64,000 nucleotides of DNA from Pseudolabrys taiwanensis (GCF_003367395.1 NZ_CP031417.1:2604001-2668000); one strand, 5' to 3'. Positions 1-9,637 are shown, counted from the first letter of the stretch. Made by a program: numbers and translations. The notes: generated by a model not told the origin, from the letters alone.

Positions 1-603
1 GCGCTGGCGGTGGTGTTGCAGACGCTGGTGGTGAATTGGGACTTCGTCGGCGGCTCGCGCGGCGCCTACATCATCCGGCCGGAATATCTCGAGATCGGCA
101 GCTTCAAGATCCCGTACATTGAATATCTCTTCATCCTGATGCTGGCCCTCGCCATCATCGCGCTGATCGCCGCGCGCACCATCGAGCGCTCGCAGCTCGG
201 CTTCGGCTTCGCCACCATCCGCGACGACGAACTCGCGGCGGAAGCCTGCGGCGTGCCGACGCTGCGATTGAAGCTGATCGCCACGGCGCTGTCCGGCGCC
301 TTCATGGGCATGGCCGGCGCGCCGTTCCCGTACTACATCGGCTACCTGCAGCCGCAGTCGGCCTTCGGCCTCGAATACGCGGTGAACTCCATCGCCATGC
401 CGATGATCGGCGGCACCACGACCTGGGTCGGTCCGCTGGTCGGCGCCATCCTGCTCGGCACCGCGCAGCAATACGCGACCGTGACCATCTCCTCGGCGGT
501 CAACCTCCTGATCGTCGGCCTGATGCTGGTCGCCTTCGTCATCATCGCGCCGAACGGCCTCGTCGGCCTGGTGCAGGACCGGCTGCGGAGGAAGCGCTCG
601 TGA
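1..603 (+). CDS. livM: Branched-chain amino acid type ABC transporter permease LivM, C-terminal part (5' end outside window)
   Basis: The frame is open from base 1, so the gene begins upstream of the window. The visible ~200 residues are hydrophobic, with about five membrane segments. A cytoplasmic loop near residues 60-80 carries the ATPase-coupling sequence typical of LivM (TIRDDELAAEACG), and a later Gly-rich stretch (MIGGTTTWVGPLVGAI) matches the conserved C-terminal part of the family. LivM forms the inner-membrane pore with LivH. The stop overlaps the start of the following livG by 4 bases, so the genes are one operon. The transported solute cannot be inferred; HAAT systems carry amino acids, amides, urea and aromatic acids. 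Confidence 0.93.
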   Translation, partial: ALAVVLQTLVVNWDFVGGSRGAYIIRPEYLEIGSFKIPYIEYLFILMLALAIIALIAARTIERSQLGFGFATIRDDELAAEACGVPTLRLKLIATALSGAFMGMAGAPFPYYIGYLQPQSAFGLEYAVNSIAMPMIGGTTTWVGPLVGAILLGTAQQYATVTISSAVNLLIVGLMLVAFVIIAPNGLVGLVQDRLRRKRS

Positions 604-1334
604 GCCCTCTTCTCCACGTCGACAACATCAGCAAGCGCTTCGGCGGCTTCACCGCGCTCGACGGCGTCACGCTCGAAGTGGCGCCGGGCGAACGGCTCGG
701 CCTGATCGGGCCGAACGGCTCGGGCAAGAGCACCTTCGTCAACTGCATCTCCGGCACGCTGCAGAACGAAGTCGGCAGCGTCCGCTTCGACAATCAGGTG
801 CTGGACGGCCTCGCCGCCCACCAGCGCACGCATCGCGGCCTCGCGCGCAGCTTCCAGCTGCCGCGGCCGTTCCACAGCATGACGCTGGCCGACAACCTGC
901 GCATTCCCCTGCTCTACACGGTGCATGCGCGGCCGGGCCAATTGCGCACGACGGCCGAACTCGAGACGCGCTGCCACGAACTGCTCGACATGGTCGGCCT
1001 GCTCGCCAAGGCGCGGCAGATGCCGCGCGACCTGACGCAGGTCGAGATGCGCAAGCTGGAGCTCGCCCGCGCCATGGCGGCGGAGCCGAAGCTGCTGATC
1101 GCCGACGAAGCGATGGCCGGGCTGTCGAATTCGGAGGTCGAGGACATCCTCACGCTGCTGTTCCAGCTCAACGAGCGCGGCATCAGCATCATTCTGATCG
1201 AGCACATCATGAGCGCCGTGATGAAGTTCTCGCAGCGGCTCGCCGTTCTGGTCTCCGGCAAGAAGATCGCCGACGGCAAGCCGGACGAGGTCGTGCGCAA
1301 TCCGGAAGTGGTGAGGGCATACATTGGCGAGTAG
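600..1334 (+). CDS. livG: Liv-type ABC transporter ATP-binding protein LivG
   Basis: This 244-residue cytoplasmic ATPase powers the Liv permease. Walker A (GPNGSGKST) lies at residues 37-45 and Walker B (LLIADE) near 165-170. The signature is degenerate (LTQVE near 145-149 instead of LSGGQ), a variation also seen in the second LivG of this window and in some HAAT ATPases. The start is a GTG overlapping the livM stop, and the 3' end overlaps the TTG start of livF, so translation of livM-G-F is probably coupled. Confidence 0.95.
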   Translation: MSPLLHVDNISKRFGGFTALDGVTLEVAPGERLGLIGPNGSGKSTFVNCISGTLQNEVGSVRFDNQVLDGLAAHQRTHRGLARSFQLPRPFHSMTLADNLRIPLLYTVHARPGQLRTTAELETRCHELLDMVGLLAKARQMPRDLTQVEMRKLELARAMAAEPKLLIADEAMAGLSNSEVEDILTLLFQLNERGISIILIEHIMSAVMKFSQRLAVLVSGKKIADGKPDEVVRNPEVVRAYIGE

Positions 1335-2055
1335 CATCACCATCGAGAACATCGACGCCGCCTACGGCTCGGTGCGCGTGCTGGAAGACGTGTCGCTGAA
1401 CGCGCGCGCGGGCGAGACCGTCGCGCTGCTCGGCACCAACGGCAACGGCAAATCGACGCTCATCAAATGCATCATGGGCATCGTGCGCCCCTCGGCCGGC
1501 CGCATCGTCGCCGAGATCGACGGGGTCAAGCACAACCTCGTCGGCCGCTCGACGCAGGAGATCGTCGATCTCGGCATCGCGCTGGTGCCGGAAGGCCGCC
1601 GCCTCTTCCCCAAGCTGACGGTGGAGGAGAACCTGCTGCTCGGCGCGTTCCGGCCGACGGCGCGCGCGCAGATCAAGCCGAACATGGAGTTCTGCTTCAC
1701 CGCGTTCCCGCGACTTGCCGAACGCCGCACGCAGCTTGCCGGCTCGATGTCGGGCGGCGAGCAGCAGATGCTGGCGCTCGCCCGCGCACTGATGTCGGCG
1801 CCGAAGATCCTGCTGGTGGACGAGCCCTCGGTCGGCCTCGCGCCGCTCTTGGTCGCGCGCACCATCGACGCGATCAAGGAGCTGAAGGACCACTATCAGC
1901 TCACGGTGTTGATGGCCGAGCAGAACTTCACCCAGGCCATCCGTATCGCCGACCGCGGCTACGTGATCGTGCACGGCAAGATCGCCTTCGAAGGCGGCTC
2001 GGCCGACGAGCTCAACAACAACGATCTGATCCGCCAGTTCTATCTGGGGATGTGA
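1324..2055 (+). CDS. livF: Liv-type ABC transporter ATP-binding protein LivF
   Basis: The second ATPase of the Liv transporter, 243 residues. Walker A (GTNGNGKST) is at 37-45, the signature (SGGEQQM) at about 142-148 and Walker B (ILLVDEP) near 162-168, so all ATPase motifs are intact. The chosen start is a TTG inside the end of livG, which keeps the usual short N-terminus before the first beta strand. It is the last gene of the operon and converges on the receptor gene at 2288, with a strong hairpin terminator between them. Confidence 0.95.
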   Translation: MASSITIENIDAAYGSVRVLEDVSLNARAGETVALLGTNGNGKSTLIKCIMGIVRPSAGRIVAEIDGVKHNLVGRSTQEIVDLGIALVPEGRRLFPKLTVEENLLLGAFRPTARAQIKPNMEFCFTAFPRLAERRTQLAGSMSGGEQQMLALARALMSAPKILLVDEPSVGLAPLLVARTIDAIKELKDHYQLTVLMAEQNFTQAIRIADRGYVIVHGKIAFEGGSADELNNNDLIRQFYLGM

Positions 2056-2075
2056 GGCGACAGGGCCTGCGGCGT

Positions 2076-2182
2076 CGTAGGGTGGGCAAAGGCGCGCCAG
2101 CGCCGTGCCCACGGCGGCGTTTGCCAAGCCGCAGGTCAGACGTGCGCACGGCGCGCAAGCGCGCGCCTTTGCGCACCCTACG
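2076..2182. repeat. Intergenic inverted repeat ('cgtagggtg' palindrome)
   Basis: A ~107-bp imperfect palindrome begins with cgtagggtgggcaaaggcgc and ends with its near complement (gcgcctttgcgcaccctacg). It lies between the convergent genes livF and the minus-strand receptor. Such extended palindromes are common dispersed intergenic elements in this bacterial group; no coding frame is convincing. Confidence 0.7.
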
Positions 2183-2230
2183 TGGAGAACACCGCGCGCC
2201 GTCATGCCCGGGCCCGGGACACGCCTCCCC

Positions 2231-2264
2231 CTAATAAAAACGGCGCGGGGTCTCCCCCGCGCCG
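2231..2264 (-). terminator. Intrinsic terminator between convergent genes
   Basis: A perfect 10-bp GC stem (2241-2250 with 2255-2264) and 4-nt loop is followed on the minus strand by TTTTTATTAG (2240-2231). It terminates the minus-strand receptor gene that ends at 2288. A weaker T-run (tctttt) on the other side may also stop livMGF transcripts. Confidence 0.9.
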
Positions 2265-2287
2265 CGAGTCTTTTATCCGGACGAGGC

Positions 2288-3562
2288 TTACTTCGCCTTC
2301 TCGTAAGGATAGATCACCTTGCCGGTCGCGAGCTCCGGCGGGGTCAGCACGGTCTGCACCGCCATGCCGCGCCACTGATCGAGATCGTTGCCGTCCTTCA
2401 CGTTGTGATACTGCACCTGCATCATGCCCGACTTGGTCCACTCGCCGCCGGGGCCGTAGGACCATTCGCCCATGACCGTCTTGAAGGTGCTCTTGCGGAA
2501 GTACTCGGCAATCTTGTTGTCGTCGAGGCTCTTGGTGCCCTCGATCGCCTGGCCGAGCGCATCGACATAGGCGTTGCCCCAGCCGCCGAGATAGTAGCCG
2601 AGCGGATCGACGCCTTCGGCGCCGGCCTTTGCCTGATAGGTTTTGAAGAAGGCGGCCGCCGGCGCCATCATCTTATCCGACGGCACCCAGGTCTCGTAGT
2701 TGACGAAGCCGTTCATCTTCGAGCCGAGCTTCTGCTTGAACACGGTCGCCTGCAGGCCGACCATGGCGCCGCCGATGATCTTCGGCTTGTAGTTCATCTC
2801 GTTGACCGCCAGCACGATGCCGACCGACGACAACGGATAGGAACACACAACGACGATATCGGCGTTCGACGCCTGTACCGCGCGCAGGATCGGCGAGAAG
2901 TCGGTCGTGCCCGGCGGGAAGCTGCGGTCGTAGACGATCTTCAGGTTCATATCCTTGGCGTTCGTCCGCGCGCCCTCGCAGGCGTTCTTGGAGAACTCCG
3001 CATCCTCCGCCACCAGCGCCACGGTGGTCGGCTTCGGATCCTGCTGCAGCGCCACCTGGAACAGACCTTCGGTGAACGAAGGCTTGGTCCTCGGACCGGT
3101 CGGGATCACCGAGAAGTACTTCGGGTATTTGAACTCGGCGTTGACGTCGAGGCCGAACAGGGTGACGAAGGTCTTGCCCTTCTGCATCACCACCGGCATC
3201 GCCGGCGCGATCATGTTCGTGGCGTAGCCCGATACGACGAGATCGACTTTGTCGACGTCGAGCAGCTTGGTGTAGATGCCCGGCACCGTCGAGGGGTTCG
3301 ACTGATCGTCGTAATAGACGAGCTTGACCGGACGGCCGATGAGACCGCCTTTGGCGTTGGTCTGTTCTTCCCAGATCTTCATGCCGAGCAGCGTCTGCTT
3401 GCCGTTGGCGGCGAGCGGCCCGGTCAGGGCCATGCTGAAGCCGATCTTGATCGGCTCTTTATTCTGCGCGACGGCGCCCCCCGTCACCATGGCGGTGGTC
3501 GCGACGGCAACAGCAGTGCCGGCGGTCCACGCCAGAATACGCGTCTTCAACTTATCAAGCAT
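2288..3562 (-). CDS. Liv-type ABC transporter substrate-binding protein (LivK family), copy 1
   Basis: A 424-residue periplasmic solute receptor. A Sec signal peptide (hydrophobic core about 10-30, ending near AVAQ) is followed by the fold start (IKIGFSMALTGPLAANGK) typical of periplasmic-binding domain 6. It is the same length as, and clearly paralogous to, the next gene on the same strand (3763-5037), sharing many blocks (for example [16 protein letters not shown]). It probably serves the adjacent convergent livMGF permease. The hairpin at 2241-2264 ends its transcript. Confidence 0.94.
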   Translation of the reverse strand: MLDKLKTRILAWTAGTAVAVATTAMVTGGAVAQNKEPIKIGFSMALTGPLAANGKQTLLGMKIWEEQTNAKGGLIGRPVKLVYYDDQSNPSTVPGIYTKLLDVDKVDLVVSGYATNMIAPAMPVVMQKGKTFVTLFGLDVNAEFKYPKYFSVIPTGPRTKPSFTEGLFQVALQQDPKPTTVALVAEDAEFSKNACEGARTNAKDMNLKIVYDRSFPPGTTDFSPILRAVQASNADIVVVCSYPLSSVGIVLAVNEMNYKPKIIGGAMVGLQATVFKQKLGSKMNGFVNYETWVPSDKMMAPAAAFFKTYQAKAGAEGVDPLGYYLGGWGNAYVDALGQAIEGTKSLDDNKIAEYFRKSTFKTVMGEWSYGPGGEWTKSGMMQVQYHNVKDGNDLDQWRGMAVQTVLTPPELATGKVIYPYEKAK

Positions 3563-3707
3563 GTCGTATCCTCCCGAATGAAATTCTCGGCTTCGATTCG
3601 AAGCCGTTGTTCTTTGTTCGGCGCCGATAATGACAGCGCCGCCCGCGGCGGTCTACCCGGGAATATCGCCCGAACGCATGTTAACGCCTGCTTGCACGGC
3701 GCAGCCG

Positions 3708-3732
3708 GCCGGGGCGGAAGAGCCGCCCCGGC
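3708..3732 (-). other. Strong intercistronic hairpin between the two LivK-type genes
   Basis: A perfect 10-bp GC stem (3708-3717 with 3723-3732) with loop aagag lies about 30 bp after the stop of the upstream receptor gene. No T-run follows it, so it looks like an mRNA-stabilising or attenuating hairpin within a dicistronic transcript rather than a standard intrinsic terminator. Confidence 0.6.
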
Positions 3733-3762
3733 AGCCCTGCCGGTGGGCCAAAAGTGGGACGG

Positions 3763-5037
3763 TTACTCCTTGGCCTTCTCGTAGGGATAAATCACATCGG
3801 CCGCCTTGTATTCGGCCGGAGCAACGATCGGCAGCGTCTCGGCCTGTCTGAACTGATCGAGCCCCGTGCCCTTGAGCCCTCTAAACTGGGCTTGCAGAAC
3901 GCGCGGTTTCGCCCACTCGCCATCGGCGCCATACTTGACGTCGCCGACGATGGTCTTGAACGTCGTCTTATGCATGTACTCGGCGAGCTTGGCTTGATCG
4001 AGGCTCTGGGTGCCTTCGATCGCCTGGCCGATCACTTGCACGTAGGCGTAGCCGAACGGCCCCATGTAATAGCCGAGCGGGTCGACGCCGGCTTTGGCGG
4101 CGCGCTCCTGATAGGTCTTCAGGAATGACTCGACGCCCGGAAACATCAGCGACTTCGCCGGTAGCCAAAAGTCGAAGTTGACGAAGCCATTCAGCTTGTC
4201 GCCGAGCTTGGTCTTGAACACGGTGTTCTGCAGGCCGACCATCGCGCCGCCGATCATCTTCGGCTTGAAGTTCACCTCGTTCACCGCCTGCACCAGTCCG
4301 ACCGAATCGAGCGGATACGAACAGATCACCACCAGATCGGGGTTGGTGGCCTGGATGGCGCGCACGATCGACGCAAACTCGGTGGTCGATGGCGGATAGC
4401 TCTTGTCGTAGACGATCTTGAGCTTGGCGGCCTTGGCGTTGAGGCGCGCGCCGTCGCAGGCATTCTTGGAAAATTCCGCGTCCGCCGCCACCAAGGCCAC
4501 CGTCGTCGGCTTCGGGTTCTGCGCCAGCGCGATATCGAAGAAGCCCTTGGTAAAGGCCGGTATCGGCTCGGGACCGGCGGGCGACATGGAGAAGTGGCGG
4601 TCGTATTTGAAGTTGTCGTTGACGCCGAGGCCGAACAGGCTCGGGAACACCATCTTCTTGCGCATGACCACCGGCATCGCCGGCGCGATCATGTTGGTGG
4701 CGTAGCCCGCCATCACGATGTCGACCTTATCGATATCGATCAGCTTGGTGTAGATGCCCGGCACCGTCGACGGGTTGCTCTGGTCGTCGTAGCTCACGAA
4801 CTCCACCGGCCGGCCGAGCAAACCGCCCTTGGCGTTGATTTCCTCCCGCCAGATCTCCATCGCCAGCATCGCCGATTTGCCGTTCGGTCCGAGCGGCCCG
4901 GTTTGCGCCATGCCGAAGCCGATCTTGATCGGTGTCTTGTCCTGCGCCGCGGCAGAACCGCCGAGCAGCGCGCCGAGCAGCAGCGCCCCAGCCAATCCGC
5001 GTCGCACGCCCGGCCCGAGATATCGTGACATCGTCAT
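3763..5037 (-). CDS. Liv-type ABC transporter substrate-binding protein (LivK family), copy 2
   Basis: A 424-residue periplasmic receptor paralogous to copy 1. The frame stays open well upstream of the gene, but the start chosen here (ATG at 5037, second ATG two codons later) sits behind GAGGGG and gives a normal Sec signal peptide ([16 protein letters not shown]) and the same length as copy 1. The mature part begins [19 protein letters not shown]. Both receptors probably feed one Liv permease with related ligands. The upstream spacer 5038-5223 is shared with a divergent cyclase-family gene. Confidence 0.93.
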   Translation of the reverse strand: MTMSRYLGPGVRRGLAGALLLGALLGGSAAAQDKTPIKIGFGMAQTGPLGPNGKSAMLAMEIWREEINAKGGLLGRPVEFVSYDDQSNPSTVPGIYTKLIDIDKVDIVMAGYATNMIAPAMPVVMRKKMVFPSLFGLGVNDNFKYDRHFSMSPAGPEPIPAFTKGFFDIALAQNPKPTTVALVAADAEFSKNACDGARLNAKAAKLKIVYDKSYPPSTTEFASIVRAIQATNPDLVVICSYPLDSVGLVQAVNEVNFKPKMIGGAMVGLQNTVFKTKLGDKLNGFVNFDFWLPAKSLMFPGVESFLKTYQERAAKAGVDPLGYYMGPFGYAYVQVIGQAIEGTQSLDQAKLAEYMHKTTFKTIVGDVKYGADGEWAKPRVLQAQFRGLKGTGLDQFRQAETLPIVAPAEYKAADVIYPYEKAKE

Positions 5038-5223
5038 CCGCCCCTCAATTACTATTGTACGTTCGGAAAACTTAAGCGGCTGTCGCTGGCAAGACCAGAG
5101 TCTGCGGCACAGCGACGCCACGTTGCGCAACACTGCTGCGGTGCAGAACGGCCGCCGTCCTGGACAGATCGGCGAGCGTCGAACAGACTGCGCTTCCCGC
5201 CACCAAATTTTGTCCTGGGTTCC

Positions 5224-5997
5224 ATGCCTCGTCAAATCGTCGACATCTCCGTCCCGCTCGAAAACGATGTCGCTGCCGATCCGCCCGGTTACGGCCCGAC
5301 CATCGAGTATCTCGATCATCAAGCGACCGCGGCCGACATTCTCAAATTCTTTCCGGGTCTCAAGAAGGAAGACCTGCCCGACGGCGAGGGCTGGGGCTTC
5401 GAGTGGGTGCGACTGTCGACGCATTGCACAACACATCTCGATGCACCGTGGCATTTCGCCTCAACGATGGATCACGGCAAGCGCGCCATCACCATCGATG
5501 AAGTGCCGCTCGACTGGTGCTTTCAGCCCGGCGTCAAACTCGACTTCCGACACTTTCCGGATGGCTATGTCGCCACCGCCGCCGATGTCGAAGCCGAACT
5601 GAAACGCATCGGCCACACGCTTTCACCGCTTGAAATTGTCGTCGTGAACACCGCCGCCGGCGCTGCGTATGGCCAGCCGGACTATGTCGCCAAAGGCTGC
5701 GGCATGGGACGCGAGGCGACGATGTATCTGCTCGAGCGCGGCGTGCGCGTGACCGGCACCGACGGCTGGAGCTGGGACGCGCCGTTTATTTTCACGAAGC
5801 AGAAATACGAACAGACGCACGACCCGAAACTGATCTGGGAAGGCCATCGCGCCGGCCGCGACATCGGCTATTGCCATATCGAGAAATTGCACAATCTCGA
5901 AGCACTGCCGCCGAAGGGTTTCACGGTCAGCTGCTTCCCGGTGAAAGTGCGCGGCGGTTCCGCCGGTTGGACACGCGCGGTGGCGATCGTCGATTAG
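5224..5997 (+). CDS. Cyclase-family metal-dependent hydrolase (PF04199, kynurenine formamidase-like)
   Basis: A 257-residue protein of the putative cyclase/arylformamidase family. The metal-binding motif is visible at residues 67-77 ([11 protein letters not shown]), matching HxGTHxDxPxH except that Gly is Thr. Family members open amide, lactone or cyclic substrates, for example N-formylkynurenine and isatin. It is divergent from the receptor gene at 5037 and upstream of a TctC-B-A transporter, so it may process an imported cyclic compound. The substrate is not deducible. Confidence 0.88.
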   Translation: MPRQIVDISVPLENDVAADPPGYGPTIEYLDHQATAADILKFFPGLKKEDLPDGEGWGFEWVRLSTHCTTHLDAPWHFASTMDHGKRAITIDEVPLDWCFQPGVKLDFRHFPDGYVATAADVEAELKRIGHTLSPLEIVVVNTAAGAAYGQPDYVAKGCGMGREATMYLLERGVRVTGTDGWSWDAPFIFTKQKYEQTHDPKLIWEGHRAGRDIGYCHIEKLHNLEALPPKGFTVSCFPVKVRGGSAGWTRAVAIVD

Positions 5998-6008
5998 CGT
6001 ACTCATCC

Positions 6009-6115
6009 GTCATTCCGGGACGCGCGCGTTGGCGAGCGAACCCGGAATCCAGTACAGCATTCAAACGATTTGGCTGGATTCCGGGTCCGCGCGTTTACGC
6101 GCGTCCCGGAATGAC
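6009..6115. repeat. Intergenic inverted repeat, 'gtcattccggga' family, copy 1
   Basis: A 107-bp palindrome starts gtcattccgggacgcgcg and ends cgcgcgtcccggaatgac, with an inner pair cccggaatcca / tggattccggg. The same architecture recurs at 45779-45883. It is probably a REP/BIME-like non-autonomous element. Confidence 0.8.
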
Positions 6116-6239
6116 CAGGCAAGACTCGTCATCAACAGGAATGGCGCTTGCTGGTGCGCCGCAACGAGCGATAGCATCCTCCCCATAAAGAGAATGCCGG
6201 CAACGCACCGGCAACAAACGCTTCTTCAGGGAGGAGCAC

Positions 6240-7235
6240 ATGAATCGCGATCGCGATTTGACGCGCCGTCATTTCGTTGCCGGCACCGCCGCGGCCACGG
6301 CCGCTCTCGCCGCCGGTCCCACCTTCGCCGATACCTATCCATCGCACGCCGTCACGGTGATCAATCCGTTTCCGCCCGGCGGCGCTTCCGATGTCGTCAC
6401 GCGGCCGCTCGCGGCCGTGCTCGAGCCGATCCTCAAGCAGCCGGTGGTGATCGAGACCAAAGCCGGCGCGGCCGGCGCCGTCGGCGCGCAAGTCGCGGCG
6501 AACGCAAAGCCCGACGGCTATACGCTGCTCTCGCACATCACATCGATTTCCGGTTTCGCCGAAGTCGACAAATTGTTCGGCCGCACACCGAAATTCACGC
6601 GCGCCGATTTCATCCCGCTCGCGCGCTTCGTCGCCGATCCCTGCGTCGTCATCGTCAACGATCAGACCCCGTACAAGACGCTGAAGGACCTGACCGAGGA
6701 CGCGCAGAAGCGGCCCGACCAGATCATCTTCTCGTCGTCGGGCCTCTACAGCGCCTTGCATATTCCCATGGCGCTCTACGCCAAAGCCGCGGGCGGCTTG
6801 AAGATGCGCCATCTGCCGACCAATGGCGGCGGCCCGGCGCTTACCGCACTGCTCGGCAACAACTCGCAGGCGCTCGCCTCCTCGGTGTCGGCGTGCCTCG
6901 CGCAGATCAAGGCCGGCAAAGTGCGGCCGCTCGCATTGTTCGGCGACAAGCGCTCCAAGGCCTTGCCCGAGGTGCCGACGATGAAGGAGCTCGGCTACAA
7001 CATCGAATACTATCTCTGGGTCGGCATGTTCGCGCCCAAGGGCACACCTGCCCCGGTCGTCGAGACCTTGCGCGGCGCCTTCAAGCAAGCGGCCGCGACC
7101 GATCAGTTCAAGACCGCGATGACCAATCTCGGCCAGGAGGTCGAGTTTCTCGATCAGCCGGCGTTCGCCAAGTTCTGGGACGCGGACGCGGCCCGCATCG
7201 AGGCGGCCGTGCGTGAGATCGGGAAGGTGGGTTGA
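6240..7235 (+). CDS. tctC: Tripartite tricarboxylate transporter substrate-binding protein (Bug/TctC)
   Basis: A 331-residue periplasmic receptor of the Bug family. GGGAGGAG precedes the ATG. The N-terminus (TRRHFVAGTAAATAALAAG) is a Tat-like signal, and the mature part starts with the family hallmark YPSHAVTVINPFPPGGASDV. Unlike the three other Bug genes in the window it is followed by tctB and tctA, so this is a complete TTT system. Such systems import carboxylates using the ion gradient. Ligand unknown. Confidence 0.94.
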   Translation: MNRDRDLTRRHFVAGTAAATAALAAGPTFADTYPSHAVTVINPFPPGGASDVVTRPLAAVLEPILKQPVVIETKAGAAGAVGAQVAANAKPDGYTLLSHITSISGFAEVDKLFGRTPKFTRADFIPLARFVADPCVVIVNDQTPYKTLKDLTEDAQKRPDQIIFSSSGLYSALHIPMALYAKAAGGLKMRHLPTNGGGPALTALLGNNSQALASSVSACLAQIKAGKVRPLALFGDKRSKALPEVPTMKELGYNIEYYLWVGMFAPKGTPAPVVETLRGAFKQAAATDQFKTAMTNLGQEVEFLDQPAFAKFWDADAARIEAAVREIGKVG

Positions 7236-7236
7236 T

Positions 7237-7290
7237 TCTCTCCCCTCCCCCGCGCGCTCACGCGCGTGGGGAGGGGTCGGGGGTGGGGGT
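7237..7290. repeat. Pyrimidine/purine palindrome (ctcccctcccccg type)
   Basis: A short inverted repeat (ctctcccctcccccgcgcgc ... gcgcgtggggaggggtcggg) immediately follows tctC. It resembles the larger element at 57501-57613. As RNA it would form a very stable stem inside the tctC-tctB spacer, which could lower expression of the membrane genes relative to the receptor. Confidence 0.65.
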
Positions 7291-7352
7291 CTTTGCCATG
7301 ACGATGGATCGCCAAGCGAGCTTCGGTTGTCGCGTGCGCAACGCCGCCACGT

Positions 7353-7444
7353 CGTCATGCCCGGCCTTGTGCCGGGCATCCACGCCTTCGTTCTTTCTCC
7401 ACGGCAGTCAGCCCGTGGATGGCCGGGACAAGCCCGGCCATGAC
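7353..7444. repeat. Intergenic inverted repeat, 'cgtcatgcccgg' family
   Basis: A 92-bp palindromic element with outer arms cgtcatgcccggccttgtgc and aagcccggccatgac and inner arms ccacg...cgtgg. Related elements occur at 14414, 16734, 16949, 17031, 24449, 33586, 38406, 46635 and 49651. It ends just before the GTG start of tctB. Confidence 0.8.
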
Positions 7445-7452
7445 GGTGCGCC

Positions 7453-7899
7453 GTGACGCTGCGCGCCGATCACGTCGCGGGGGCGGCCTTCATCCTGTTC
7501 GGCGCGCTCATCATCGCGCTGAGCGGCGAGTTGCCGTTCGGGCAGCTATCGATGCCGGGCTCGGGCTTCCTGCCCTATATCGTCGCCGTGCTGACGATGC
7601 TGTTCGGCCTCGCGCTGATCGTTCGTGCCGGCGAGAGCCCGCCCTTTGCCGAGATTGCCTGGAGCGACGGCAAGCACGCGCTCCTGCTCACGACCGTCAC
7701 CGCCATTGCCATCGCGCTCTACACCCAGCTCGGCTTCGTCGTCACGATGAGCGCGATGATGTTGATCCTGCTGATCGGCGTCGAGCGGCGGCCCGCGCCG
7801 CGCGCGGCGGCGTACACCTTCGGCGTCGTGCTCGTCATCTATCTGGCCTTTGAATACCTCTTGAAGACGCCCCTGCCCTCCGGACCCCTCACGTTCTAG
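7453..7899 (+). CDS. tctB: Tripartite tricarboxylate transporter small membrane subunit TctB
   Basis: A 148-residue protein with four predicted membrane helices, the normal size and topology of TctB. It begins at a GTG (TLRADHVAGAAFILFGALI) right after a repeat element. An early loop contains the family-like sequence MPGSGFLPYIVA. Its stop lies 6 bp before tctA. It pairs with TctA in the inner membrane and accepts ligand from the Bug receptor at 6240. Confidence 0.92.
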   Translation: MTLRADHVAGAAFILFGALIIALSGELPFGQLSMPGSGFLPYIVAVLTMLFGLALIVRAGESPPFAEIAWSDGKHALLLTTVTAIAIALYTQLGFVVTMSAMMLILLIGVERRPAPRAAAYTFGVVLVIYLAFEYLLKTPLPSGPLTF

Positions 7900-7905
7900 G
7901 CCGCG

Positions 7906-9435
7906 ATGGAAACCACCCTCCTCAGCCTCGCGCACGGCTTTGCCATTGCACTCCAGCCGGACAATCTCTGGTACGCCTTCCTCGGCTGCCTGGTCGGCAC
8001 GCTCGTCGGCGTATTGCCCGGCATCGGCCCGTTGTCGGGTATCTCGATTCTGCTGCCGGTGACGTTCGGTCTCAACGCGACGCAAGCGGTCATCATGCTC
8101 GCCGGCATCTACTACGGCTCGCAGTATGGCGGCTCGACCACCTCGATCCTGATGCGCATCCCCGGCGAAGCCTCGTCGGTGATGACCTGCATCGACGGCA
8201 ACGCCATGGCCCGCAAAGGCCGCGCCGGCCCGGCGCTGTGCATCGCCGCCGTCGGCTCCTGGATCGCCGGCACCTTCGGCGTGCTCGTGCTCACCGTGGT
8301 GGCGCCGCCGCTCGCCGCCGTGGCGTTGAAGTTCGGGCCGCCGGAATACACCGCACTGCTCGTGCTCGGCCTGATCTTCCTCGGTTACATGTCGTCGACC
8401 TCGCTGGTGCGCACTTTGCTCATGGCGTGCATCGGCCTGCTGCTCGGCATGATCGGCATCGACAACATGACCGGGCATTTCCGCTATGCCTTCGACCTTC
8501 CCGAACTCGGCGACGGCATCGGCATCGTGCCGGTCGCGGTCGGTCTTTTCGGCCTGGGCGAGATCTTCGCGACGCCGAGTCATAAGGTCACCGGCGAGGT
8601 CATCAAGCCGCGTCTGCGCGACCTGCTGCCCAACCGTCAGGAGTGGCGCGAATCCGCGCTGCCGATCGCGCGCGGCTCGGTGCTCGGCTTCATCATCGGC
8701 ATCATCCCGGGCTCGGCGCACATCATCTCGAGCTTCCTCTCATATGCGCTCGAGCGCCGCCTCTCCAAGAAGCCGGAACAGTTCGGCCACGGCGCCGTCG
8801 CCGGGGTCGCCGGACCGGAGTCGGCCAACAACGCCGCATCGACCGGCGCCTTCGTGCCGATGCTGGCGCTCGGCATCCCCACCGGCCCCATTACCGCCGT
8901 GCTGATCGGCGCGCTGATGGTGCACGGCGTCAACTCCGGGCCGCAGCTCGTCACCGAACACCCGGACGTGTTCTGGGGCTTCGTCGCGTCGATGTATGTC
9001 GGCAACGTGATGCTGCTGTTGCTCAATCTGCCGCTGGTCAGCGTCTTCGTCAGCGTGCTGCGTATCCCCTACGCTTATCTCTATCCGCTGATCATCATGT
9101 TCTGCATCGTCGGCGTCTACGAGGTGAGCCACTCGATCGTCGACGTCTGGATCATGCTGATCATGGGCGTCCTCGGCTATGCGCTGCGCAAGTTCTCGTT
9201 CGATCCGGCGCCGCTGGTGCTCGGCCTCGTCATCGCGCCGCTGTTCGAGCAGAGCTTGCGCCAGTCGCTGATCATGTCGAACGGCAACTACACCATCTTC
9301 CTCACGCGGCCGATCTCGCTCGGCCTCCTGCTCGTCTGCGCGATCCTGCTCGGCCTGTCGGCCCTCGCCTTCGTGCTTCGGCGCCGCGACTGGCGCTCAC
9401 AGCTTGCCGAGGCGGAAGCCGGCGAGACGAATTAA
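7906..9435 (+). CDS. tctA: Tripartite tricarboxylate transporter large permease TctA
   Basis: A 509-residue permease with about 11-12 membrane segments. Family blocks are clear: GTLVGVLPGIGPLSGISILLP near residue 35, YYGSQYGGSTTSIL near 70, and a second similar Gly/Pro block (VLGFIIGIIPGSAHIISS) in the second half. It is the transport core of the TctC-B-A system and closes the operon. Length matches the family. Confidence 0.95.
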   Translation: METTLLSLAHGFAIALQPDNLWYAFLGCLVGTLVGVLPGIGPLSGISILLPVTFGLNATQAVIMLAGIYYGSQYGGSTTSILMRIPGEASSVMTCIDGNAMARKGRAGPALCIAAVGSWIAGTFGVLVLTVVAPPLAAVALKFGPPEYTALLVLGLIFLGYMSSTSLVRTLLMACIGLLLGMIGIDNMTGHFRYAFDLPELGDGIGIVPVAVGLFGLGEIFATPSHKVTGEVIKPRLRDLLPNRQEWRESALPIARGSVLGFIIGIIPGSAHIISSFLSYALERRLSKKPEQFGHGAVAGVAGPESANNAASTGAFVPMLALGIPTGPITAVLIGALMVHGVNSGPQLVTEHPDVFWGFVASMYVGNVMLLLLNLPLVSVFVSVLRIPYAYLYPLIIMFCIVGVYEVSHSIVDVWIMLIMGVLGYALRKFSFDPAPLVLGLVIAPLFEQSLRQSLIMSNGNYTIFLTRPISLGLLLVCAILLGLSALAFVLRRRDWRSQLAEAEAGETN

Positions 9436-9637
9436 ATTTCCACCGGCGGCGTCGCGGCCGTTACTCATGCGAACGATTAGCATCGTGATGCGTGACGCAT
9501 GGCCGCGATTCTGCAAATTCATGCGCCGGCACGGCCGTGATTAACCAGAAGGTAAAATCGGCGCCGCAAGTTCCATCCTGCGATTCCGCGCCCGCGCGCT
9601 GCGAGGCCGCTGCCGGAAACCAACAGGAACGGCGGCG

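Noticed and set aside
5038..5454. N-terminal extension of the second LivK-type receptor
   Set aside because: The open frame continues upstream but lacks a signal peptide at its start, overlaps the divergent cyclase gene, and the internal ATG with SD gives the paralogue's length.
7546..8721. Long open frame antisense to tctB/tctA
   Set aside because: Rich in Arg, His, Asp and Ala with no domain; it arises from the codon bias of GC-rich genes. The sense frames are clear TctB and TctA.
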